Shown here piece by piece: positions 22,270-32,943 of a DNA stretch of 64,000 nucleotides. A model generated the notes under the pieces. That model searched no databases. It saw nothing but the letters and a program-made list of their open reading frames with translations, and had not been told where the DNA came from. Position 1 is the first letter of the stretch; each line of letters opens with the position of its first letter. Source of the DNA: Dryomyza anilis (Eukaryota; Arthropoda; Insecta; Diptera; Dryomyzidae). Both the position numbers and the translations under genes were made by a program. The DNA is taken from positions 80,207,679 to 80,271,678 of the forward strand of contig OX638134.1 of NCBI GenBank assembly GCA_951804985.1, given 5' to 3'.

Positions 22270-24150
22270 ATCCAGTAGAGACGGAAATTTCATTCCGGAC
22301 ATTTCATTCCAGAGATAATTTTTCCAAGAGACAATTATTACTGGACTATTTTTTCTTTGGGGAGGATTTTTATTGACTTATCTCAGGGTAGTATTAAAAT
22401 ACTGTATTGTTACGGGGAAACATGAACTCGGGTACTATTGTCTCGTGAATAAATAAACCCGGAAAAATTATGTATCTACACTTCCTCGATATAATACTTA
22501 CTATCTCGAGGAAGTGTTGTCTGAGATGTAAAGACTCTGAGAAATATTATGTCGGAAAAGTATTATCTCAGAAACTAATGTTTTGGAGATGAATAAACTC
22601 GAGAAAGTATTGTCTCGTGGCAGGGAAGAATTGCCTCAGGGAAAGAATATGTCGGCAAAGTATTCTATCGGGAAAAATCGCCTCGGAAGAGAACTGACTC
22701 AGTGAAGACCGCAATCGGTGATAAATGAAAGAATTGAAAGAATTGTTCGAAACCCTTACTAAAGACGAATGTTATAATTTATCGGAAATTGTTTCGGGCT
22801 TGAATTGTCTGGGGAAGAACGGCTTCTGATCACTTGTTTGAAGATTTGTCAGGGAAAATTATCTTTTGGATAAATGGTTCATGAATGATAAAATGGGAAA
22901 GAATTGTTTCGACGTAGTGTTGTTTGAGATGTATGAACTCTGAGAAGTATTACCTCAGGAACTATTGTCTCGGAAATGAATAAACTCGGGAAAGTATTGT
23001 CTCGTGGAAGTATTCCGCCAAGAAGAATTGACTCTTGAAAAGAATATTTCGGGAAAGTTTTATACCGGTATAAATCGCCTCGGGAGAGAACTGTCTGAGA
23101 GAAGAATCAACTCGAGAGAGAACTGATGCTGTGAAGATCTCAATCGGTAATAAATGAGTCGGGAAAGAATTGTTCGAAACCTATTCTCAAGTCGACTATA
23201 GTTTTTCAGAGATTGTCTCGGAATTGAATTGTCTGGGAAAAAACAGCCTCTGGTCACACTTTTGTCAAAGAATTATCGGGAGAAAATTATCTGGAAGAAA
23301 AATTGTTCATGTGTGATGATTAGGAATTAATTGATTGGGAAAGAATTGCCTCGGTGTTTAAGATCTATGGACTCTGAGCAGTAATATCGCGGAAATGTAT
23401 TATCTCCTGATCTATAGTCACGCAGATAAATAGACTCGGGGAAGTATTGTCTCGTGGAAGTATTATACCGAAGAGAATCGACTTGGGAGAGAACTGACGC
23501 TGTGAGATCTTAATCGGTAATAAATAAGTCGGGAAAAGAATTGTTTGAAACCTATTCTCAAGTCAACTATTATAGTTTTTCAAAGATTGTCTCGGGATTG
23601 AAATGTCTGAACACACTTTTGTAAAAGAATTATCGGGAGAAAATTATCTGGAAGAAAAATTGTCTCTGTGTGATGAATATGAAAGAATTGGCTGGGAATG
23701 AATTGTCTCGACGATGTATTGTTTGAGATCTATGGACTCTGAGAAGTAATATCTAGGAAAAGTAGTATCTCCGGATCAATAGTCTCGCATATAAATAAAC
23801 TCGGGGTAGTATAGTATTGTCTCGGTAGAAGTATTTGACCGAGTGAGAAGAATTGACTCTTGAAAAAAATATTTCGGGAAAATATTATACCGGTATGAAT
23901 CACCTCGGGAAGTAACTGACTTTGTGATAAAATGAGTTGGGGAAAAATTGTTCGAAACCCATACTCAAGACGACTATTATAATTTTTCAGAGATTGTCTC
24001 AGGATTTAATTGACTGGTAAAGAACTGTCTCTGATCAATCTTTCATGGAAGAATTGTCGTTAAAAAAATTATCCGTAGGAAAAATTGTCCATGCATAAAT
24101 TATTGAGGAAGAATTTTCTGTAATCCATACTAAGGTCGAGTTTTGTAAGT
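22270..24150. repeat. Short-period GAATTGTCTCGGG array organised into about 375-430-bp higher-order units
   Basis: The basic motif GGGAAAGAATTGTCTCGG repeats with much variation. A longer phrase GAACTGA.GCTGTGAAGATC..AATCGGTAATAAATGAG occurs near 22691, 23113, 23488 and, reduced, 23921, giving a higher-order period of about 375-430 bp. GAATTGACTCTTGAAAA followed by ATTTCGGGAAA and TATACCGGTAT occurs near 23027 and 23850. No coding sequence. Confidence 0.85.
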
Positions 24151-25029
24151 TTTAATTATTTAATTACTTTCTCTGTAACTCAACGAAATATTCAGCAAAC
24201 AGAAGATTTTCAATGCAACAATAAAATTCTATGAAGTGTTACGAAGAATTCCCAGACAATATAAACGAAATTCCTCAAAATAATTAAAGCAAACGACTTG
24301 TCGTTATCCAAAGATTTCATTATTTAACTTCGAACCAAAAAACAAAAAAAGGACGAACACCCAAGAAATTCCATAGACATTGCGCGCCAAATTATTGACC
24401 CATTTTAACGAAGCACAGTTCTATAATAATTACTTTTACTAATTCGAAAACTACGCAAATGGGCGCGCTGTAATAAACATTAAAATTGGCAGCACGGGCC
24501 GAAAAGTGTTACTGACAGTTTTCAGTGTTGCAAAGTGTGAGTTTGATGGCGCCAACTCAAGAAAAAGCAGCACTTGATATAATTTAATTGAAGTAGTTTA
24601 TGAAGTAGCAACGAACTAAAATGGTTTGATGTGCAGACGCGTTAAATAATAAACTTCAGAACTTTGCGATGATGGCTGTCAAATATTACTACGAATGACG
24701 GCTATTGAAAAAGTATTTTTTATTTTCGTAGTAGTTGTTGTTGAAAATGTCAAAGTAGACACCAGTAATTACGTAATGACTGTCAACGAGTGACGTGACT
24801 TGGTAAGGATTTTAAAATTACATTTCCTGAATGACACTGCACAATTATTAAGGGCTATTAAATGACATATTAACTGGAATTAAAATTGATTTCAGTACTC
24901 TAGTAATGATGTTATTATTGATATTTAAAAAGAAAATCATTTTAAAATGCAGGCAGATGAAATTGGATTTACTTAAAAAGATAGTTATGGTCGTACATAA
25001 ACTTTGAATTAGTATATTTTCTAATATTA
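24151..25029. other. Apparently unique DNA, no gene identified
   Basis: Includes a somewhat GC-richer part near 24470-24560 (GGGCGCGCTG, GCACGGGCCG). No splice-bounded frame is seen. Confidence 0.4.
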
Positions 25030-26220
25030 AATTTTAAATTTCGGAAGTATTGTCTCGGGGTTGAATTATCTATGGAAAGAATTGGCTCAGAAAAGAGTCG
25101 TCTTTGGTGAGAAATGTCTTTGGGAAGAACTGTCTCAGGAAAGCATCGTCATTGGGATGAATTGTCTCGGGGGAAAAACGGCATTTGAAAGAATTGTGTT
25201 GAAGAATTACCTTTGGGAGAAATTGTCTTTGGAAAGAATTGTATTTGGGAAGAATTGTCTCTGTGAAAAATCAACATAGGAATGAATAGTCAAAAGAATT
25301 GTCTATGGAAAGATTTGTCTCGTAGAAAAATCGTCTTTGGGAATAATTGTCTTTGGGATGAATATTTTTGGCTAAAAATTGTCATTGGAATGAATTATGT
25401 CGGAGAATCGTCCATGTAGATGAAATTGGATCTACTTAAACAAAGATAGAACTGGTCGATTATAAACTTTGCATTATATTTTAATTATATTTTAAATTTG
25501 AGAAGTATTTTCTTGGGTATGAAATGTCTATGAAAAGAATTGTCTCGGAGAAAAATCGTCTTTAGAAAAAATTTACTGAGGGAAGAATTGTCTTAGGAAA
25601 GAATCCTCATTGGGATGAATTGTCTCAGAGACAAATCGTCATTTGTAAGAATTGTGTTGGAGAATCGTCTTTGGGAAGAAATGTCTTTGGGAAGAATTGT
25701 TTCGGAGAATCGTCATTGAATTGTCTTTGGGATGAATTGTTTCGGAGAATTATCATTGGGAAGAATTGAAGAATTGGAAAAAATTTATACAGGAATGTCG
25801 ATTTTTCCCGGATAATCGCCTTGCGCAGGAATTGTTTCTGGAAAGAATTGTAAATCGGAAGAATTGACTCTTTGAAAAATCAACATATGAATGAAATGTC
25901 TATAGAAAGAATTGTCTCGTAGATGAATCATCTTTAGAAAGAATTGCCCCAGGGAAAAATCGTCTTTGGGATGAATTGTCTCGAGGAAAACCCGACATAG
26001 AAAAGAATTGTCTCCGAAAATTGTCATTGAGAGGAATTGTCTTTAGGAAGAATTCTAGTGGATGAATCATCTTTGAGAAGAATTGCCCCAAGGAAAAATC
26101 GTCTTTGAGATGAATTGTCTCAGGGAAAACCCGTCATTGGGAAGATAGTGTCTGAAAATCGTCATTGAGAATAATAGTTTTTAGGAAGAATTCTAGTTGG
26201 AAAGAATTGATTGACTACAA
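25030..26220. repeat. 16-17-bp minisatellite, GGGAAGAATTGTCTTTG type
   Basis: Tandem GAATTGTCTTTGGGAA units, with variants GAATTGTCTCGGAGAA, AATCGTCATTGG and AATCGTCTTTGG. Two sub-blocks (about 25030-25400 and 25500-26215) both begin after a TTTTAAATTT.GGAAGTATTTTCT-like leader and are separated by a similar ATGAAATTGGATTTACTTAAA-type phrase, also seen at 24957, so the whole block appears duplicated. The 60-80-codon frames on both strands are repeat artefacts. Confidence 0.88.
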
Positions 26221-27841
26221 AAACTGTCGTTAATATTTACTGAATAAACGTACATCATCTTTTATATTTTACATTGCATATTATCCCATAATATTTCTAC
26301 GTTTTTTTGCAAGCGTTAATCCTACCTCGAATTCGCTGATTTTCTGTTACTGTCTTCAAAGTTACCATCACTTGACTTCACATTAATTCCCATGAGTTTT
26401 AAATTTCAAACCAGTTTTCAAGATAGCGCGCACCACAAAATATGATCAATTGCCTCAGCATATTGAACTGAACTACAATATAATTGTTATGAACGCACGA
26501 TGCGGGTAGCATTCTGCGTTCTTCTTCATCATCTTCGAAGACCCCTCTAATCTCCGTAGACTTGTTCAATAATTATTGTTGCTGTCATCTCGACAAGTCA
26601 TCAGCATCAATATTTTAAGTCAGACATGTACCGACCACGACTACATGGGGGGGCCGGTGACATGAGCGCCCAGCACGATGAGCGGCACGAATGCGGCTTT
26701 TGTTAACAATTGCAATTAGAATTTGGCTTAATAAATGGTAGAAAATAGCTGCAATTCATTTGTTGACCACAAGCAGCAGCCAACTAGCAAAAAGATCAGC
26801 AGCAACAAAAGGCAGATCAGTAACAGCAGATCAGCAACTTTTGCTGAACCGCAACATAACTTCACTTAATTTGCTGCCAATTGTTGTTGGCTAATAAAGC
26901 CTATTTTACTAGAGGGTTTTTAGAGATGCGCAGGAATCTATTTCGATTTGTCGCTTTTAAGCAACTCTCTAAAATCCAGCCAAAGAGTAGAAAATGCTTT
27001 TGAAAATCAGGTCGATATTAAAAATTTTGTATACTAAATATCGATTTAGAAATACTGTTCAGTAACAGAGAATATGTCATTTTAATAAAGAGTTTGTTTG
27101 GATGCATAAAATCGCCATAATATATGAGATATAGTCGTGAATTTCGATTTTCGGAAGTAAATTCGAGTTGTAATAACTAACGGTGTTCGTTATAAATGTA
27201 GATCTCATTGAAATTTTAAGAACTACTTCTAAGTTTATGACCTAATATCTGAGATTATTGTATTTTGAAGTAAACGACAAGAAATTCGTGATAAATTCGG
27301 AATTTTTGTGTAATCGTTTTGTTTTTATTTTTTTTTAAATTTAAGATCGATTTGAATATCATGAAATTTTTGAAACTTTTCGTATATACTGATCTGATGT
27401 TTTCGAAAATATTCTAAATGTTTTCGAAAACATGCTAAAAATTTTTGGACTTAAACAATCATCATAAAATAGATACATAGAAAAAGAAAGATCTGAGAAA
27501 AATGCAACAAAGACTATATCATTCGATCTATATCATTTTTAAAGTAATAATATCGACCGCTTGTGTGCTTTGAAAATATTATTAGATTACATGGATTATC
27601 TGGGCTTTGACAATTCTCGAATTTAAAATTTGAATAACATTTAAAATTACATTGACATTTTACAGCCTCGTTCAAATATTCAAAACATTATTATTTAATT
27701 TGTTCAGTTAAATTTGATTCCAATATAAATTTACCGGAATGTTCCAACTTTCGATATAAATCGTACTCAAATTTCAATTCAATTGAATTTGTTGTATTTC
27801 AATGCAAAATAACCCAAAATAACAATTCCTACTAGTTGCCG
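26221..27841. other. Mostly unique A+T-rich DNA, no gene identified
   Basis: 26620-26900 is richer in CAG/CAA/GATCAGCA and holds a G-rich patch (GGGGGGGCCGGTGACATG near 26646). No exon is supported. 26900-27840 is A+T-rich with scattered TCGATTT words. Confidence 0.4.
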
Positions 27842-28238
27842 CGGTAGCTCAGTGGTTAGTGCGTTGGACTGCGAGCCAAAAGGTCCCTGGTTCCAGCCTG
27901 GACTGGGGCTAACAACATCTTTTCATAGAAACATTTTGTTATGCAACGCTACCTCTCGGCAGTAAATGGCAAACCTAAGAGAGTAAAACATTGCCTATGA
28001 AAAGCTTTCACCCTGCGACTGCGAGCCAAAATGTCCCTGGTTCCAGCCTGAACTGGGGCAAACCTACGAGAGTAAAACATTGCCTATGAAAAGCTCTCAC
28101 CCGCCGTTCGGATTTGGCAAAAAACTGTAGGTCCCACCACTTTCAGTATAAATATAACACGCAGAGCTCAAAATGGTGAGAGAGCTCGGCCTAAATTCTT
28201 ATAGGACTGTAGTGCCAAACTATTATATTATTATTATT
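27842..28238 (+). mobile_element. tRNA-derived SINE with an internal duplication of its B-box region
   Basis: Head CGGTAGCTCAGTGGTTAG, body and TTATTATTA tail as in the 12726 copy. Unusually, the block GACTGCGAGCCAAAA.GTCCC plus GGTTCCAGCCTG plus ACTGGGGC occurs twice, at 27867 and 28017, and AGAGTAAAACATTGCC also occurs twice. The copy is therefore about 90 bp longer than its relatives. The tail runs directly into the MITE at 28239. No target duplication could be identified. Confidence 0.88.
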
Positions 28239-28465
28239 ACTACACCCAGAAAAAATACTATATAAATAATAGTTTTTTACTATTAAAAATAGTCCATAGG
28301 ATAAATTATTATTTTAATCGGAAAATATCATTAAATACTAGAAAATACCATGACATTGCCATTGAGTTTATATGAGAAAATTTATTTTTTGTATACTATT
28401 AAATCAATAATTGTCCTATTGACCAATTTTAATGGGATTTGAGGGAATTTTTTTCTGGGTGTAGT
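28239..28465. mobile_element. MITE with perfect 17-bp ACTACACCCAGAAAAAA termini
   Basis: Left 28239-28255 and right 28449-28465 are exact inverted copies of ACTACACCCAGAAAAAA. The interior is A+T-rich and partly self-complementary (ATAATAGTTTTTTACTATT). It is inserted at, or abuts, the A/T-rich tail of the SINE. No ORF. Confidence 0.85.
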
Positions 28466-28619
28466 AACGTACCAGTATCCAACCAGCTTTACTAGTCACT
28501 TGTCAAGTAAATTGCAAGCAATGTCACGCAATTTCCGACCAAAAAGTATTCCGTAAATCTCTTCGATTTTTGGGCATTTCCCTACCAGTAACCGACAAGT
28601 TCTGTTTTTCTGACTGGAA

Positions 28620-29742
28620 TCTGTTCTTCCCTAGTCTATAATGTCTCGGAGACCTTTCATATCTCGAAGCTTCCTCGAAGAACTTCGATAAAAAAGTTCG
28701 ATATCGTTGCTTTCTCGATTCTAACATTTAAAAATGTTCGTATATTCAAATTCTTTGACAAGATACGATATTTAAACATTTATCAAATCGATATCGCAAT
28801 ATTTTTCGCAGTAATCTCAAACTTTGATCATTTTTTCTGCGATATCGTTCCGATTTCAAAAAAGTTCTCGTATCGAGAAAACTTCGACAGAATGTTCCGA
28901 TATCTATCTACCATCTAGGACCAATTTGAAGCTCGATATCATTACGAGAACGGTTCCGATATCGTATGATTTCTCCATCTACTCGCAATGATCTCGTAAC
29001 GATATCGATTCGAATGACATACTGGGTCAATAATTTTACTAGTTCTACTGCTGGGGATATACTCTTCACATGCCTACTAGTAACCGACAAGATGTCGACT
29101 AGTTTTCACTGGCGAGTATATACACTTTCAATTCCTACGAAAAACGTAGCATTATTTAAACTGTCTGGTAAATTGTTGCTTGGTAAAGTATGTTCAAGTT
29201 ATGCTGAATGAATTCAAATCGATTTATATTGTTAAATATTTGAATTTCAATCCAAATGAATTCAGTCTTCATCCGATAATTCTTATATTTGAAATATATG
29301 TGAAGTTTTAGGAGTTACCAACTTTTAGAACTTACAAGATCGATTTAAAATATCAATCTCATCCCAGTCTGCAATGTCGCGGAGGCTTTCGACGCCTCGA
29401 AGCTTTATCGAACTAAATTCGAAATCAATGTTCGAACTCGTAGCTAAATGGCTTCTAATTTTCAAAATTTCTCGCACAAATTTAAGGACAAGATACGATA
29501 TTTACACATTTACCACATCGATATCGCAATATTTTTCGAAGCAATTTCAAACTTTGATTATTTTTTCTACGATATCGTTCCAATTTCGAACATTTTCTCG
29601 TATCGAGAAAACTGCGATAGAACGCAAAGATATCTACCTACCATGTAGGTCCACTTTGAGGCATGACATCGTTCCGAGCACTGGTCCGATATCTACACAC
29701 ATAGATCTCGTAACGATATCGAATCGAATGACATACTGTGAT
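28620..29742. repeat. Two diverged copies of a CGATATCG-rich block, offset about 720 bp
   Basis: Copy one (about 28620-29032) and copy two (about 29366-29742) share, in order, TCGGAG.C.TTC..CCTCGAAGC, GATACGATATTTA.ACATTTA, ATCGATATCGCAATATTTTT, CTCGTATCGAGAAAACT, GATATCTA.CTACCAT and TCTCGTAACGATATCGA followed by TCGAATGACATACTG. Offsets measured at two landmarks are 729 and 715 bp. Traces of the same vocabulary occur at 49605-49815 and 54570-54655. Open frames (e.g. 29374-29802) are by-products. Confidence 0.8.
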
Positions 29743-31190
29743 GAAAATTTTTCATATTCAAATTTCTGGAAATTCGGATTTGTTTTCAGATATAACTCTT
29801 GAAATCATGAGAATACATTGGAGATCGATTTTCCACAAAAATATATATATATTTCTCGAAATGGTATGGACTTCATAATCGGAATTTTATTTCAAAATTG
29901 AGCTAAGATTTGAAATATCGTTTTATAGATATTTTTAAATCTCCATAAACAACGCTTATTTGCATCACTAGTTATTTTTAGTTGTTTTTATTGCCAATTG
30001 TTGCATGCAACATGCAACGCGTTACAATTTTCATCAACTCAACTGGTGATGCTGCTGCTACTCGTAGCGCCGCTACTGTTTCATGGCCAAGTTAACAGGC
30101 GCACAGCAATTGAAGTTGGCAACGTGGTTGCAATTGAAGTCAGACTTTATCGTCATCATATTCATCGTTAACATTATCATCAACATCAACATCATCAGCT
30201 TTGTCTAGTTTTTGTGGATCGGCAATGAAGAGTATGGAAAACACAAGGCTATCATCAGCAACATCAACATATTCAGCGCCAACATCAGCAACAACCACTT
30301 CAGCAACAGCTGCAGCAGCAACACCGGCAACAAGCACTACCGCAATTGTTGACTGTTCATGTTCTTGCTTTTCATGCGTGTGCGTTTTTCCTACAGTTTC
30401 CAGTTTCACTTCTAACGCGATCTGTGCGGATCAGCCGTTTATGCGGTTGATCCGATCTGGTCGTTGTTGTCGTCGTCGTTCTGTACCATTACCAACATTT
30501 GATTACAGCCACTTGAGTAGTTGGTGGTTGTGGTTGTACGTTGATTTTTGTACCAGTCATCATAACGAGCGACGGGGTCCAGAACTGTTGGACGTGGTAA
30601 CGTGCCGATCATGTTGATGTTGATGCTGAAGCTGATGCGCTGATCTAAGCTCTTTCAAAGAATCAACGAGCGATCATATGGCATAAGATGTTGATGATAT
30701 AGCAGATACTTATTTTGTGTATAGTGTTTTCTTGAAAAATGGGGTAACATGATTATGGTAAGAGATGCATTTGAAGTTTCCTGCTTGATAACTGCTTGAT
30801 TTTGTCAGTCAGTCTGCCAGTCAGTCAGTCTGTCTGTCTGTCAGCCAGTTAGTCACTCAGTCAGTTAGTCGTTGTCTGTGTTTACGGCAATTTTGTGCAG
30901 TAGCCAATCTTTTAAGATCAAAATAAGAATAATGTACTATTTCCTTTGACTTTTATCAAAGGTTATTAAAGCAATTAAATTACGGAATTTTATATTTTTC
31001 AAGAGAAATGCTAAATCGTAGATTCTTTAGATTTTGTGATAAAAGAGGGAACGCTTGAAGCAATAAATTACATTATGATGAAGATGGGTTTGATCTGTCA
31101 TAGTTATAAAAATCTTTTGGGCCCTTTTTTTAATTGTTCTATAGATTATTTTTATCTGAAATACAGAAGACGTGTAAATTTGACGTAAAT
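29743..31190. other. Trinucleotide-rich and CAGT-rich DNA, no gene identified
   Basis: 30150-30350 carries imperfect ATCATC/CAACATCAGCA/GCAGCAGCAAC repeats. The Ser/Thr/Ala-rich plus frame (30201-30617) and the Asp/Val/Ala-rich minus frame (30140-30409) are readings of these repeats. 30806-30875 is a (GTCA/GTCT)n microsatellite. The patch 30410-30620 has several CG dinucleotides but no splice-bounded frame that I trust. Confidence 0.5.
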
Positions 31191-31354
31191 TATTAGCACT
31201 ACAGTCCTAAAGAACTTTGGCCGAGCTCTCTCACCATTTTGAGCTGTGGGTGTTAAATTTGTACTCAAAGTAGTGGGACCTACAGTTTAGTGCCGAATCC
31301 GAACGGCGGGTGAGAGCTTTTCATAGACATTGTTTTACTCTCGTAGGTTTGCCA
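31191..31354 (-). mobile_element. SINE fragment lacking the tRNA-like head
   Basis: Minus-strand copy from the tail (TTATTAGCACTACAGTCC at the left) to GTTTTACTCTCGTAGGTTTG, where similarity stops. The A- and B-box part is missing. It is followed immediately by the 260-bp repeat family, suggesting truncation on insertion or a later rearrangement. Confidence 0.88.
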
Positions 31355-31359
31355 ATTTT

Positions 31360-32170
31360 CCAATGTATTTTGAGCAGACCAAATCGAAGTTTGTATCAAA
31401 AGTTTTTTTTTCTGCCCTACCAAGATATGCCGCGTGTCTGCATTTAAAATTCCACAAAATTGTGTAGTCTGCCATACGCTTTCAACAAACTTCCAATTAT
31501 CTGTGTGTTTTTCAGAATTATGACCGACATTTTCCTGGAAAATGCCAGAAATTTTGACTCGAAATATTTTTTGGCAGACTCAAGGCAGTTCGAATAGATT
31601 TTCTGGAAGTTTTGAAGACGAAATAACTGCCTATATTCTCTCCAAAATATGCCGGAAATTTACCTTAATCTTTTATCTGCCCGTACCCAAAATATGCCAA
31701 TAAAATTCCACAAAATTTGACAACCTGCTATACACTTCTGAAAATATTCCATTTATATTTGTGTTTGACGGAAATATGCCCGTAAAATTCCTGAAAAATG
31801 CCAGACATTTTTTCTTGGGACGTTGTAAAATTTTCTTGAATTTTATTGGCAGATTCACGGCATATTTTGGGTGAACGGGCAGAAAACAGACAGCTTGTGA
31901 TACAAACTCAGCCTATCTGTCTATAATATGTTGAAAAAATGTCTCTAAACCCTTCTAAAAATATTGTTCGGGGTATATCATTAAATTTTATAGATTTTTA
32001 TAGGCAGTTTCCTGACATATTTTGAGAACGGACAGAAAACAGAAAGCTTTGGATGCAAGCTCTGCTTTGTCTGATAGAAATATGTCGAATAAATGTCTCG
32101 AAACGGCTTTGACCCTACCAGAAATTTTGTTTGGGGTTCCTTTGCGTTCCAGTAGATAAAATTTCATAAC
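31360..32170. repeat. Dispersed 260-bp repeats meeting in inverted orientation
   Basis: 31380-31825 contains two degenerate plus-orientation units (TTCTGCCC, ATATGCC, TTCCACAAAATT, GACAACCTGCTATACACTTC, TATTCCATTTAT). From about 31848 the orientation flips: GGCAGATTCACGGCATATTT, GGGCAGAAAACAGACAGC and TGTCTC are the complement of the same blocks, continuing to about 32170 in two units. The turn-round point lies near 31830-31850. Confidence 0.8.
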
Positions 32171-32943
32171 AGGTTTTGTGGAATTTTAATGCATATTCTT
32201 TGCATATTGTGGTACATCGATGATCAGCATTTTAAAGTCATGTTGAAAAACCAAAATTAAACTATGGTTCTATTATTTAATTTCCAAGAAATGCGAATCC
32301 TGCATTCGTCAAATTTCTGTTTGCTGAATTCACAAAAAAATAATCATAGAAATTTCACAATTCTTTCAAAGCATTTATGATACGACTGATTTTAGTTACG
32401 TAGCCAATGACAACCAATTAGTACTCCGTCATTTTTATTTATAAATCAGCTCACGTTGCAAATTCTTTGCTATCTTTGCTATTTTTTTTTTTAATTAACA
32501 TTGACACATGTGCATCTACTCGGTTGAGTAAATGCAATTTTTGCATGTGTCAACTGTGCGTGATTGATGGACATTGGGAATGATGAAAGAATGTCTGGCG
32601 ATAATCATACGCATTACCAGACATGATTTATGTCAGAAAGAAGTTTAGCTTCAAAGTGTAAAAAAATTGTGTATTTGCAAATGTGCAACAAATAAAAAAC
32701 TAAATATTTAAATTGTAGACAACTATATCTTAAAATAAGTAAAAATGTATGTTGTAAATCTATTAATGAATCTCAATTAATAATGCTCAATAACAGTCTG
32801 TGAGACTGAGAAATATAAATTTCATTAATATGATAAACGATCTTCATAATAATGATGAATGTGTCATATAGACAATAAGAAGTTTGAATTGAGTTTATTC
32901 GTATTTCGATGAAAAGTTCATCATATCAATGAACAAATTCATA
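32171..32943. other. No gene; TTCATCATATCAATGAA words near the mariner
   Basis: A+T-rich. 32830-32943 contains GATGAA/TTCATCATATCAATGAAC words like the A+T-rich MITE family, suggesting that the mariner landed in or beside an old MITE. Confidence 0.4.

Noticed and set aside
22270..26220. CRISPR-like array
   Set aside because: Repeats are variable, contiguous and without uniform spacers, in a eukaryotic context; they are minisatellites.
30140..30617. Ala/Thr/Ser-rich 138-codon and Asp/Val-rich 89-codon ORFs
   Set aside because: Opposite-strand translations of the same CAACATCAGCA-type repeats.
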